From NCBI GenBank assembly GCA_007693435.1, contig REDO01000050.1, positions 1-53,589 of the forward strand: a DNA stretch of 53,589 bases, read 5' to 3'. The DNA is from Salinarimonadaceae bacterium (GTDB taxonomy: Bacteria; Pseudomonadota; Alphaproteobacteria; Rhizobiales; Beijerinckiaceae). The position numbers and the translations under genes are program-made. Positions 33,439-42,044 of this stretch are shown in pieces (the stretch's first letter is position 1; every line of letters starts with the position of its first letter). A model generated the notes under the pieces. The model ran no database searches and had not been told where the DNA came from. It saw only the letters and a program-made list of their open reading frames with translations.

Positions 33439-35619
33439 CTACTCCGCCGCCTGTTTCGGCCCGTAGCCGAGCCGGCCGTTCAGTTCGGCGATGAGCTTGC
33501 CGGCGGCTTCCGCGATGACGGTGCCCGGCGGGAAGATGGCGGAGGCGCCGGCTTCGATAAGCGCGTCGAAATCGCCCGGCGGGATGACGCCGCCGACGAC
33601 GATCATGATGTCGTCGCGTCCGTATTGCGCGAGCTCCTTGCGCAGTTCCGGCACGAGGGTGAGGTGCCCCGCCGCCAGCGACGAGACGCCGACGATGTGG
33701 ACGTCGTTCTCGATCGCCTGCCGCGCGGCCTCGTCGGGCGTGGCGAAGAGCGGGCCGATATCGACGTCGAAGCCGAGATCGGCGAAGGCCGAGGCGATCA
33801 CCTTCTGGCCCCGGTCATGCCCGTCCTGTCCCATCTTGGCGACGAGGATGCGCGGCCGGCGGCCGTCGTTGCGCTCGAATTCCTCGACCAGCTCGCGCAC
33901 CCGTTCGATCGCCGGCGACATGGCTCCGACCTCCCGCTTGTAGACGCCGGAGATCGACCTGATCTCGGCCTGATGGCGCCCCCAGACGCGCTCGAGCGCC
34001 GCCGATATCTCGCCGACGGTGGCCTTGGCGCGCCCGGCCTCGACGGCGAGCGTGAGCAGGTTGCCCTCGCCCGTGTCGGCCGTCCTCGAAAGCGCGTCGA
34101 GCGCTGCGTCGACGGCGCTCTGGTCGCGCTCGGCGCGCAGGCGCTTCAGCTTGTCGAGCTGCATCGCGCGCACATTGGCGTTGTCGACCTTCAGCACCTC
34201 GATCGGCCGGTCCTGCGTCGGCTTGTAGGCGTTGACGCCCACCACGATCTGCGCGCCGGAATCGATGCGCGCCTGCGTCTTGGCGGCAGCCTCCTCGATG
34301 CGCAGCTTGGGCACGCCCTTCTCGATCGCCTTGGCCATGCCGCCCAAAGCCTCGACCTCGCGGATATGCTCGAAGGCGCGCGCGGCGAGATCGGCGGTCA
34401 GGCGCTCGACGTAGAAGGAGCCGCCCCACGGGTCGATGATCCGGGTCGTCCCGCTCTCCTGCTGCAGGAAGAGCTGCGTGTTGCGGGCGATGCGCGCCGA
34501 GAAGTCGGTGGGCAGCGCCAGCGCCTCGTCGAGCGCGTTGGTGTGCAGCGACTGGGTGTGCCCCTGCGTCGCCGCCATGGCCTCGACGCAGGTGCGCGCC
34601 ACGTTGTTGAACACGTCCTGCGCCGTGAGCGACCAGCCGGAAGTCTGCGAATGCGTGCGAAGCGCCAGCGATTTCGGGTTGCCGGGCTCGAAATCGCTGA
34701 CGAGCTTCGCCCAGAGCAGGCGCGCGGCGCGCAGCTTCGCGACCTCCATGAAGAAATTCATGCCGATCGCCCAGAAGAACGACAGGCGCGGCGCGAAATG
34801 ATCGACCGGCAAGCCCGCCGCGATGCCGGCGCGGATGTATTCGACGCCGTCGGCGAGCGTGTAGGCGAGCTCGAGATCCTGCGTCGCCCCCGCCTCCTGC
34901 ATGTGGTAGCCGGAGATCGAGATCGAGTTGAACTTCGGCATGTGCCGGGAGGTGTAGCCGAAGATGTCGGAGATGATGCGCATCGACGCCGCTGGCGGGT
35001 AGATATAGGTGTTGCGCACCATGAACTCTTTGAGAATATCGTTCTGGATCGTGCCGGAGAGCTCCTCGGGCGCCACGCCCTGCTCTTCCGCGGCCACGAT
35101 GTAGAGCGCCATCACCGGCAGCACCGCGCCGTTCATGGTCATCGACACGCTCATCTTGTCGAGCGGGATGCCGGAGAACAGCGTGCGCATGTCGTAGATC
35201 GAATCGATCGCGACGCCCGCCATGCCGACATCGCCCGCGACGCGCGGATGGTCGGAATCGTAGCCGCGATGCGTGGCGAGGTCGAAGGCGACCGAGAGCC
35301 CCTTCTGGCCGGCGGCGAGATTGCGCCGGTAGAAGGCGTTCGAATCCTCCGCGGTCGAGAAGCCGGCGTACTGCCGGATCGTCCAGGGCTGGTTGACGTA
35401 CATCGTCGGATACGGGCCGCGCAGATAGGGCGCGATGCCGGGCTTCGAATCGACGAAGGCGAGGCCGTCGCGGTCGCGCGCGTCGTAGCGCGGCTTCACG
35501 GGGATGTCCTCGGGCGTCGTCCAGACCGCGTCCGGACCGACGGCGCGCGCCGGGACCGGCGTCGCCGCGAGAGAACGGGACGCGAAGGGGATGGTCGCGA
35601 AATCCGGCAGCCTGCTCAT
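33439..35619 (-). CDS. scpA: Methylmalonyl-CoA mutase, large (catalytic) subunit
   Basis: A 726-residue adenosylcobalamin-dependent mutase that converts (R)-methylmalonyl-CoA to succinyl-CoA. The CoA-binding TIM barrel carries [18 protein letters not shown] near residues 74–91, and the catalytic region includes [19 protein letters not shown] (about 233–251) and [15 protein letters not shown]. The C-terminal B12-binding domain has DGHDRG (His as lower ligand), followed by [12 protein letters not shown]. It pairs with the small subunit 30 bases upstream on the same strand, to which it should bind as a heterodimer. Chosen ATG begins MSRLPDFA. Gene also called mutB/mcmA. Confidence 0.94.
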   Translation of the reverse strand: MSRLPDFATIPFASRSLAATPVPARAVGPDAVWTTPEDIPVKPRYDARDRDGLAFVDSKPGIAPYLRGPYPTMYVNQPWTIRQYAGFSTAEDSNAFYRRNLAAGQKGLSVAFDLATHRGYDSDHPRVAGDVGMAGVAIDSIYDMRTLFSGIPLDKMSVSMTMNGAVLPVMALYIVAAEEQGVAPEELSGTIQNDILKEFMVRNTYIYPPAASMRIISDIFGYTSRHMPKFNSISISGYHMQEAGATQDLELAYTLADGVEYIRAGIAAGLPVDHFAPRLSFFWAIGMNFFMEVAKLRAARLLWAKLVSDFEPGNPKSLALRTHSQTSGWSLTAQDVFNNVARTCVEAMAATQGHTQSLHTNALDEALALPTDFSARIARNTQLFLQQESGTTRIIDPWGGSFYVERLTADLAARAFEHIREVEALGGMAKAIEKGVPKLRIEEAAAKTQARIDSGAQIVVGVNAYKPTQDRPIEVLKVDNANVRAMQLDKLKRLRAERDQSAVDAALDALSRTADTGEGNLLTLAVEAGRAKATVGEISAALERVWGRHQAEIRSISGVYKREVGAMSPAIERVRELVEEFERNDGRRPRILVAKMGQDGHDRGQKVIASAFADLGFDVDIGPLFATPDEAARQAIENDVHIVGVSSLAAGHLTLVPELRKELAQYGRDDIMIVVGGVIPPGDFDALIEAGASAIFPPGTVIAEAAGKLIAELNGRLGYGPKQAAE

Positions 35620-35649
35620 GATGACATGCTCCTCATACCCGTCCGCCCG

Positions 35650-37590
35650 TCAAGCCCGGCTCGAATCCGCGTCGAGCGAGGCCCAGACATCGCCCAGGAA
35701 TGCGGCGAGGTCGCAGCCGGCGGACAGGAACGCGTCCACGCCCGCCTCGCGCAAGGCCGTCTCCAGATCGCCGGGCCGCCCCGCGAGGCAGACGCGCCGG
35801 CAGCCGGCTCCTTTCAGCGCTAGGGCGGCGGACGCCGCCCGCTCGGCATAGGCCTCGTCATCCGAGCAGATGCAGGCGAGGCGGGCGCCCGACGCCGTGA
35901 AGGCCACCGCCAGCGCCGCGTCGTCCTCGAAACCTTCCTCGCCGACGGCCTCGATCCCGCCCGCCGCGAAGGCGTTGCGGGCGAAAGACGCTCGGGCGTT
36001 GAACCTGGCGAGCCCGCCGAGATTGGCCAGAAACACGCGGGGCCGCGAGCCGGAGGCGGCGAGAGCGGCGTCGGAGCGATCGCGCATCGCCTCGAAGGGC
36101 GCGGCGTCGCGGGTTTCTGGGAGTGGTTCGAAGGCGGGCGAGGGCGGCGCGGCGAAGACCGCGAGGCTTTCCGCCTCCTCGACCATGCGCGCGAAATCAT
36201 CGATCGCCGGCGCGGGCGCCGGGTTCCACGGCGCCGGCGGCGCGGCCATCGCGACATCCACCGGCGCCTCGCCGAGATGGGGGAATTCGCTCACGCCCGT
36301 GATCGGCGCGCGACGGCTGGCGATCGCCTTCGCCCGCGCGGCGCGCGTCGCGGCGACGCGCCTGGCGAGCGAACCCGAGCCGAGCGCCGCGACGATTCCG
36401 CCCTCCGCCTCGATCCCCTGGAAGATCGTCCACGCCTCCTCGCACAGCCCCTGCGTCAGCGCCTCGTAGCCGCCCGCGCCGGCGGCCGGATCGGCGACGC
36501 GCCAGAGATTGCTCTCCTGCAGGAGGATGTGCTGCGTATTGCGCGCGACGCGCCGGGCGAACCCGTCGGGAAGGCCGAGCGCGGCGGTGAAGGGCGTGAC
36601 GGTGACGCAATCGGCGCCGCCGAGGCCGGCGGAGAAGGCCGCGATGGTTCCGCGCAGCATGTTGACCCACGGATCGCGCCGGCTCGTCATCCGCCACGCT
36701 GTCTCGGCATGCAGGCGGATCGGCTCGGGCGTCAACCCGCTCGCATCCTCGACGCGGGCCCAGAGCCGGCGCAGCGCGCGCAGCTTGGCGATGGTCATGA
36801 ACTGGTCGGCGTCGGCGACGAGCAGGAACGCGAGGGAGCGCCGCGCCTCGTCGAGGCTCACGCCTCCCGCCTCCAGCGCGCGCAAATAGGCCACGCCCGA
36901 GGCGAGGACGCCGGCGAGCTCCTGCGCCTCGCTTCCCCCCGCCTCGTGGAGTGGCCGTCCGTCCGCCATGAAGGTCGTTCCCGCAAAGCCCGTATCGGCG
37001 AGCGCGCGCGCCGTCTGGGCGCAGCGCGCGGCGACCGTCTCCCACGGCGCGGAGAAACCGCCCGCGCAGGCGGCGGAGCCGATCGGGTCGAGGCCGAGAT
37101 CGGCCTTGAGCTGGGAGATAGCAACGTCCTTGCGGCGGGCATGGGCGAGGAGCAGAGCCGCCGCCTGCCGGCCCGCCGGCCCGGCGTCGAGGCGCAGTCC
37201 GATGAGATCGAGGAGCACGCCGTCGAGGGCGCGATCGAGGTCACCGAGCGAGCCGATGCGCAGGCCGAAGCCGCGCGCGGCGCGCGCCTGCGGGGTCACG
37301 ATCGCGAGCCAGTCCGCGCCGCCTTCGAGATCGTCGAGCGCCAGCGCGTTCGCTTCGCCGGGATCGGGATGATCGACCCGCTGGCACACGCCCCAGGGCG
37401 CGATCTCCGCGCGTCCCGGCTGGGGCGCGGGATCGGCCTTGTCGTAGAGCGGCTCGATACGCAGGCCGTCGGCGGTGCGCGAGACGAGCTTCTTCTCGAA
37501 GTCGGCGCCCTTCAGGACTCCCTCGACGAGCCGCATCCAGTCTTCGCGCGAGGCGGCGGGAAAGTCTGCGTCGATCGTCGCGTGAGTCAT
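35650..37590 (-). CDS. mutA: Methylmalonyl-CoA mutase, small subunit
   Basis: A 646-residue homologue of the large mutase subunit. The TIM barrel is recognisable (RLHAETAWRMTSRRDPWVNMLRG read as RLHAETAWRM and TSRRDPWVNML, about 300–322; NTQHILLQESNLWRVADPAAG, about 355–375). The C-terminal B12-like domain reads VFLANLGGLARFNAR, so the DxHxxG cobalamin ligand motif is missing, as is normal for this non-catalytic subunit. It supports the heterodimer of propionate and branched-chain amino acid breakdown. Gene context: after metW and before the large subunit on the minus strand. The overall sequence is less conserved than its partner. Confidence 0.9.
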   Translation of the reverse strand: MTHATIDADFPAASREDWMRLVEGVLKGADFEKKLVSRTADGLRIEPLYDKADPAPQPGRAEIAPWGVCQRVDHPDPGEANALALDDLEGGADWLAIVTPQARAARGFGLRIGSLGDLDRALDGVLLDLIGLRLDAGPAGRQAAALLLAHARRKDVAISQLKADLGLDPIGSAACAGGFSAPWETVAARCAQTARALADTGFAGTTFMADGRPLHEAGGSEAQELAGVLASGVAYLRALEAGGVSLDEARRSLAFLLVADADQFMTIAKLRALRRLWARVEDASGLTPEPIRLHAETAWRMTSRRDPWVNMLRGTIAAFSAGLGGADCVTVTPFTAALGLPDGFARRVARNTQHILLQESNLWRVADPAAGAGGYEALTQGLCEEAWTIFQGIEAEGGIVAALGSGSLARRVAATRAARAKAIASRRAPITGVSEFPHLGEAPVDVAMAAPPAPWNPAPAPAIDDFARMVEEAESLAVFAAPPSPAFEPLPETRDAAPFEAMRDRSDAALAASGSRPRVFLANLGGLARFNARASFARNAFAAGGIEAVGEEGFEDDAALAVAFTASGARLACICSDDEAYAERAASAALALKGAGCRRVCLAGRPGDLETALREAGVDAFLSAGCDLAAFLGDVWASLDADSSRA

Positions 37591-37696
37591 CGTCGTCCAC
37601 CCGGAGCGAAGAGGCTATGGCGTTTATTTGCACGCTTTTCGCGCATAACGCCATACCCTCGCGTCTATACGCTGGGTTGCCGGGTCTCTTCGTCGT

Positions 37697-38356
37697 TCAA
37701 CTCCGGTGGAGCAGGAAGACGGCCTGTTGTCCGAGCAGGTTCCAAGCCCACCAAGGCAGGGAGACCCGCACCGGCCGGTCCCAGCTGTCGAGGGCGACAG
37801 CGCGCTCCATGCGCGCGCCGAGTTCGTCGCACAGAGAGACGAAATCGCGGATCGTGCAATGGTGGATATTGGGCGTGTCGTACCAGGAATAGGGCAGGTT
37901 CTCGGTCACGGGCATGCGCCCGCGCAGGACCAGATCGAGCCGCACGCGCCAATGGCCGAAGTTCTGGAAGGAGACCATGACCTTCGAGCCGATCCGCAGC
38001 ATGTGCTCCAGAACGTCCTTGGGCCGCGACGTGGCCTGAATGGTCTGCGAGAGGATGACGTAGTCGAAGGCGTCGTCGGGGTAATCCGCGAGATCGGCGT
38101 CGGCGTCGCCCTGGATCACGGCCAACCCCTTGGCGAGGCACTTGTTGACGTTCTCGCGGTCGAGCTCGACGCCCCGCCCGTCCGCGCCGCGCAGGTCGCG
38201 TAGAAGGGCGAGCAGCGAGCCGTCGCCGCAGCCGACGTCGAGCACGCGCGCGCCCGGCGTCACCATGTCGGCGAGAAGCAGATGGTCCGAGCGCGCGCCG
38301 GCCGCCGCGAAGGCGGCCTTGCGGGAGGCGTAATCCGGGTCGTCGCGACGGCTCAC
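37697..38356 (-). CDS. metW: Methionine biosynthesis protein MetW
   Basis: A 219-residue SAM-methyltransferase-fold protein. The SAM-binding loop is [17 protein letters not shown] (about 35–51), followed by [31 protein letters not shown] (about 101–114) and the C-terminal [15 protein letters not shown]. MetW acts with MetX in methionine synthesis and appears to stimulate its activity in some bacteria. The GTG start at 38356 overlaps the metX stop (GTGA), so the two are translationally coupled. Methyltransferase chemistry has not been proven for the family. Confidence 0.93.
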   Translation of the reverse strand: MSRRDDPDYASRKAAFAAAGARSDHLLLADMVTPGARVLDVGCGDGSLLALLRDLRGADGRGVELDRENVNKCLAKGLAVIQGDADADLADYPDDAFDYVILSQTIQATSRPKDVLEHMLRIGSKVMVSFQNFGHWRVRLDLVLRGRMPVTENLPYSWYDTPNIHHCTIRDFVSLCDELGARMERAVALDSWDRPVRVSLPWWAWNLLGQQAVFLLHRS

Positions 38357-39525
38357 GTCACCCCCCTCATGCGTGCGGCGGCGTCGATGAAGCCGCGCGC
38401 CGCGGAGAACATGTCGGGTTCGTCGAGCAGGAAGGCGTCGTGGCCCTTGTCGCTCTCGATCTCGACGAAGCTCACGGCGCCCCCGGCCGCGTTGAGCGCG
38501 TGCACGACGGCGCGGGAATCGGGCGTCGGGAAGAGCCAGTCGGACGTGAAGCTCATCACGCAGTAGCGCGTGCGCGTTCGGCGGAAGGCACGGGCGAGTA
38601 TGCCGCCATGCTCCTCGGCCAGGTCGAAATAATCCATCGCCCGCGTGAGGTAGAGATAGGAATTGGCGTCGAAACGCTCGACGAAGGTGATGCCCTGGTG
38701 GCGCAGATAGCTTTCGATCTGGAAATCCGCGTCGAAGGAGAAGGTCGGCGCCTCGCGGCTCTGGAGCTTGCGCCCGAACTTGCGGTGCAGCGTGCTCTCC
38801 GAAAGATAGGTCACATGCGCGCCCATCCGCGCCACGGCGAGACCCTTGCGCGGGCGCGAACCCTGTTCGAGGTAACGCCCGCCCGCCCAGTCCGGATCGG
38901 CCATGATCGCCTGCCGGCCGACCTCGTGGAAGGCGATGTTCTGCGCCGAATGGCGCGCGGCCGCCGCGATCGGCATCGCCGCGAAGACGCGTTCGGGATA
39001 GAGCGCGGCCCATTGCAGCACCTGCATCCCGCCCATGGAGCCGCCGATGACGCAGAGCAGGTCCGAGACGCCGAGCCTGTCGAGCAGCATCGCCTGGGCG
39101 CGCACCATGTCGCGGATGGTGACGAGGGGGAAGTCCACGCCATAGGGACGCCCCGTCTCGGGGTTGGTCGAGGCGGGGCCGGTCGTGCCCATGCAGCCGC
39201 CGAGAACATTGGCGCAGATCACGAAGAAACGGTCGGTGTCGATCGGCTTGCCGGGCCCGACGAAGAATTCCCACCAGCCGGACTTGCCGGTGACGGGGCT
39301 CGGATTGGCGACGTGCTGGTCGCCGGTCAGGGCGTGGCAGATCAGGATCGCGTTGCGCCTGTCGGCGTCGAGTTCGCCGTAGGTCTGGTAGGCGATCTGC
39401 CAGGGCGCGAGGCTCGCGCCGCAATCCATGGCGAGCTGCTCGTCGGCGGAGAAGCGCATGACGAGGCTCGCGGGCTCGTCGGCCTGGGCGCGTGCTTCGT
39501 CGGCGAGTTTCGCGAGATCGACCAT
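38353..39525 (-). CDS. metX: Homoserine O-acetyltransferase
   Basis: A 390-residue alpha/beta-hydrolase-fold acyltransferase that moves an acetyl (or succinyl) group from acyl-CoA to homoserine. The nucleophile elbow is [11 protein letters not shown] (Ser about 158); the family motif [13 protein letters not shown] lies near 121–133; catalytic Asp and His are in [10 protein letters not shown] and [10 protein letters not shown]. It starts methionine synthesis from homoserine. The ATG follows AAGAAGAAAC. The upstream 50 bases contain overlapping hairpins that begin inside the rnhA stop region. It lies in the ispH–thrB–rnhA–metX–metW chain. Acyl donor (acetyl or succinyl) cannot be told from sequence alone. 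Confidence 0.93.
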   Translation of the reverse strand: MVDLAKLADEARAQADEPASLVMRFSADEQLAMDCGASLAPWQIAYQTYGELDADRRNAILICHALTGDQHVANPSPVTGKSGWWEFFVGPGKPIDTDRFFVICANVLGGCMGTTGPASTNPETGRPYGVDFPLVTIRDMVRAQAMLLDRLGVSDLLCVIGGSMGGMQVLQWAALYPERVFAAMPIAAAARHSAQNIAFHEVGRQAIMADPDWAGGRYLEQGSRPRKGLAVARMGAHVTYLSESTLHRKFGRKLQSREAPTFSFDADFQIESYLRHQGITFVERFDANSYLYLTRAMDYFDLAEEHGGILARAFRRTRTRYCVMSFTSDWLFPTPDSRAVVHALNAAGGAVSFVEIESDKGHDAFLLDEPDMFSAARGFIDAAARMRGVT

Positions 39526-39567
39526 GTTTCTTCTTTTGACCGGAAATTCGGGGCTATGCAACGAAAT

Positions 39568-39597
39568 CGTTCGGATTACCGAACGGAATCCGTTCGG
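39568..39597 (-). repeat. Overlapping alternative hairpins at the rnhA/metX junction
   Basis: Three 7-base segments on the plus strand, CGTTCGG (39568–39574), CCGAACG (39579–39585) and CGTTCGG (39591–39597), are mutually complementary. The middle one can pair with either neighbour, giving two mutually exclusive 7-bp hairpins with loops of 4 and 5 bases. They span the rnhA stop codon and the start of the metX leader. No T-tract follows. Confidence 0.75.
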
Positions 39598-40043
39598 ACC
39601 GCTTCTTCGCTCCGTCCCGGGATGCCTTCGTTGGCCAGCGCGTCGACGCGGTGGTTCAGCGGATCGTCGGCGTGGCCCTTGACCCAATGCCAGGCCACGT
39701 CGTGACGCTCGCGCGCCTCGTCCAGGCGCCGCCAGAGGTCCTCGTTCTTCACGGGCTTGCGGTCGGCGGTGAGCCAGCCGCGCTTCTTCCAGTTCGCCAT
39801 CCAGGTCGTGACGCCGTTGCGTACATATTGCGAGTCGGTGAAGAGGTCGATGGCGCAGGCGCGATTGAGCGCCTCGAGCGCCATGATGGCGGCCATCAGC
39901 TCCATGCGGTTGTTGGTGGTGTGCGCCTCGCCGCCCTTCATTTCGCGCTCGACGCCGTTATAGATCAACAGCGCCCCCCAGCCGCCGGGACCGGGATTGC
40001 CCTTGCAGGCGCCGTCCGTGTAGATCGTCACCCGCCCGCTCAT
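39576..40043 (-). CDS. rnhA: Ribonuclease HI
   Basis: A 155-residue RNase H1 that cuts the RNA strand of RNA–DNA hybrids. The catalytic carboxylates are visible: [11 protein letters not shown] (Asp, about 10), [10 protein letters not shown] (Glu, about 48), [10 protein letters not shown] (Asp, about 70) and the late ANEGIP loop region with the Asp in HRVDALAN (about 137). [13 protein letters not shown] is the handle/His region. The ATG overlaps the thrB stop by 4 bases. The last residues are specified by the alternating hairpin sequence, and the C-terminal tail beyond EGIPG is not conserved. Confidence 0.95.
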   Translation of the reverse strand: MSGRVTIYTDGACKGNPGPGGWGALLIYNGVEREMKGGEAHTTNNRMELMAAIMALEALNRACAIDLFTDSQYVRNGVTTWMANWKKRGWLTADRKPVKNEDLWRRLDEARERHDVAWHWVKGHADDPLNHRVDALANEGIPGRSEEAVRTDSVR

Positions 40044-41005
40044 CGCGACAGCCCGTAATCCCGCGCGCTCGCCGCGCGGCGGTGGAATCCGAGCTTGCGG
40101 TCGTATTCGAGCGGGTCCTTGGGCCGCACCAGCGCGCCATGCGGCACGTTCAGCCAGTCGACGAGGCGGGTGAGCATGAAGCGCAGCGCCGATCCCCGGC
40201 AGAGGATCGGGAGCGCCGCCACTTCCACGTCCTCCAGCCGGCGCACGCGCTCGTAGCCCGAGAGCATGGCGCGCGCCTTCGTGACGTTGAACGAGCCGTC
40301 CGACTCAAAGCACCAGGCGTTGAGGCAGATGGCGAGGTCGTAGGCGAGGAAATCGGTGCAGGCGAAATAGAAGTCGATGACGCCCGAAACGGTTTCGCCG
40401 ATGAAGAAGACGTTGTCGGTGAAGAGATCTGCGTGGATCACGCCCTCCGGCAGGGCGTCGGGCCAGTGCGCGGCGAGAAAGGCGAGTTCGTCGCGCACGC
40501 GCGACGCAAGGCCGGGGGAGACTTCGTCCGCGCGCGCCTTCGCCGCTGCGAAGAGCGGAGGCCAGCCTGCGAGGGAGAGCGCGTTGGGACGGCGCATCGG
40601 GAAGTCGCGCCCCGCCTCGTGCAGGCGCGCCAGCGTCTCGCCGAGCGCCCCGCAATGGCGCGGGCCGGGGCGGCGGATGGAAAGGCCCTCGAGGAAGGTG
40701 ACGATCGCCGCCGGTCGTCCCGCAAGTCGCCCCAGAGCCTCGCCCGCGCGGTCGCGCACCGGCTGCGGACAGGTGACGCCGCGCGCCGCCAGATGCTCCA
40801 TCAGCCGCACGAAGAACGGCAGATCCTCCTCGTGAACGCGCTTCTCGTAGAGCGTCAGGATGTAGTTGCCGGCGGTGGTGTGCAGGAAATAATTGGTGTT
40901 CTCGACGCCCTCGGCGATTCCCTTGAAGGAGAGCACGTCGCCGATGTCGTATCCGGCGACGAAGGCGAAGAGCTCCTCGTCAGCCACCTCGGTATAGACG
41001 GCCAC
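40040..41005 (-). CDS. thrB: Homoserine kinase (ThrB, aminoglycoside-phosphotransferase fold)
   Basis: A 321-residue kinase that phosphorylates homoserine for threonine synthesis. It belongs to the APH-fold ThrB common in alphaproteobacteria, not to the GHMP kinase of E. coli. The N-terminal [15 protein letters not shown] forms the nucleotide loop; the Brenner motif [13 protein letters not shown] (about 188–200) supplies catalytic Asp and Asn; the metal-binding Asp is in [11 protein letters not shown]. It lies 3 bases downstream of ispH and overlaps rnhA. It competes with MetX for the same substrate, encoded two genes downstream. Confidence 0.94.
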   Translation of the reverse strand: MAVYTEVADEELFAFVAGYDIGDVLSFKGIAEGVENTNYFLHTTAGNYILTLYEKRVHEEDLPFFVRLMEHLAARGVTCPQPVRDRAGEALGRLAGRPAAIVTFLEGLSIRRPGPRHCGALGETLARLHEAGRDFPMRRPNALSLAGWPPLFAAAKARADEVSPGLASRVRDELAFLAAHWPDALPEGVIHADLFTDNVFFIGETVSGVIDFYFACTDFLAYDLAICLNAWCFESDGSFNVTKARAMLSGYERVRRLEDVEVAALPILCRGSALRFMLTRLVDWLNVPHGALVRPKDPLEYDRKLGFHRRAASARDYGLSR

Positions 41006-41008
41006 GGG

Positions 41009-41974
41009 CTACTCCGCGGCGGCGCCGCGCAACTCGCGCGGCAGCGGGAAGAAGACGTCCTCGCTCGTCGTCGTCACGGTCTCGACGGAGATCTCGTAGC
41101 GCTCCGCGAAGGCGTCGATGATCTCTTCGACGAGCACTTCCGGGGCCGAGGCGCCGGCGGTCACGCCGAGGCGGCGGATGTCGCCGTAGAGGCCCCAGTC
41201 GATGTCCTGGGCCCGGTTGACGAGCCGCGCCGTGGCGCAGCCTGCGCGCTCGGCGACTTCCCGCAGGCGCTGCGAATTCGAGGAGTTCTGCGAGCCCACG
41301 ACGATCATCGCGTCGACGAGCGGCGCGACTTTCTTCACCGCCTCCTGGCGGTTTGTCGTGGCGTAGCAGATGTCTTCCCTGTGCGGCCCGACGATCGCCG
41401 GAAAGCGCGCCTGGAGGGCGGCGACGATTTCCGCCGTGTCGTCGACGGACAAAGTCGTCTGCGTGACGAAGGCGAGGTTCTCGGGGTCGGCCGGGGCGAT
41501 GCGCGCAGCGTCCTCGAGGGTTTCGACGAGGGTGATCGCGCCCTCCGACAACTGGCCCATCGTGCCCACGACTTCGGGGTGGCCGGCATGGCCCACCAGC
41601 AGCACGTGGCGCCCGCGCTTGGCGTGAATGGCGGCCTCGCGGTGCACCTTCGTGACCAGCGGGCAGGTGGCGTCGATGGCGAAGAGGCGGCGATCCTGCG
41701 CCTCGCGCGGCACCGATTGCGGAACGCCGTGGGCGGAGAAGATCACGGGCGCTTCGCCATCCGGCACCTCCGACAATTCCTTGACGAAAACCGCGCCCTT
41801 CGCCCGAAGCCCCTCGACGACGTATTTGTTGTGCACGATCTCGTGGCGCACATAGACCGGCGCGCCGTAGCGCGCCAGCGCCTGCTCCACGGCGTCGATC
41901 GCCCGCACGACGCCGGCGCAGAAGCCGCGCGGCGCGCAGAGCAGGACGGTCAGCGGGGGCTTGTGCGTCGTCAT
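41009..41974 (-). CDS. ispH: 4-hydroxy-3-methylbut-2-enyl diphosphate reductase
   Basis: A 321-residue [4Fe-4S] enzyme, the last step of the MEP isoprenoid pathway, giving IPP and DMAPP. The three cluster cysteines lie in [11 protein letters not shown] (second Cys), [11 protein letters not shown] (about 99–109) and [13 protein letters not shown] (about 195–207). Catalytic Glu/His regions are [10 protein letters not shown] and [17 protein letters not shown]-terminal [15 protein letters not shown] is the substrate-binding Ser/Asn loop region. The ATG at 41974 was chosen; the open frame continues upstream into the RgsP-like gene's 3' region. The thrB start is 3 bases downstream. Confidence 0.95.
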   Translation of the reverse strand: MTTHKPPLTVLLCAPRGFCAGVVRAIDAVEQALARYGAPVYVRHEIVHNKYVVEGLRAKGAVFVKELSEVPDGEAPVIFSAHGVPQSVPREAQDRRLFAIDATCPLVTKVHREAAIHAKRGRHVLLVGHAGHPEVVGTMGQLSEGAITLVETLEDAARIAPADPENLAFVTQTTLSVDDTAEIVAALQARFPAIVGPHREDICYATTNRQEAVKKVAPLVDAMIVVGSQNSSNSQRLREVAERAGCATARLVNRAQDIDWGLYGDIRRLGVTAGASAPEVLVEEIIDAFAERYEISVETVTTTSEDVFFPLPRELRGAAAE

Positions 41975-42044
41975 TACAGGGGCATGTGGCGAGAACGGTG
42001 CTCCTGTCAAGCGCGGAACGCGAAACGCCCCGCGCGCCGTAGCC

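Noticed and set aside
33394-35823. An 809-codon plus-strand frame opposite scpA
   Set aside because: Antisense shadow of methylmalonyl-CoA mutase, rich in Arg, Asp, Glu and His, with no domain.
39526-39600. SAM-II riboswitch before metX
   Set aside because: I looked for the conserved UGAUUUAACC and pseudoknot partner in the 50-base leader and did not find them. Only the alternating hairpins are present.
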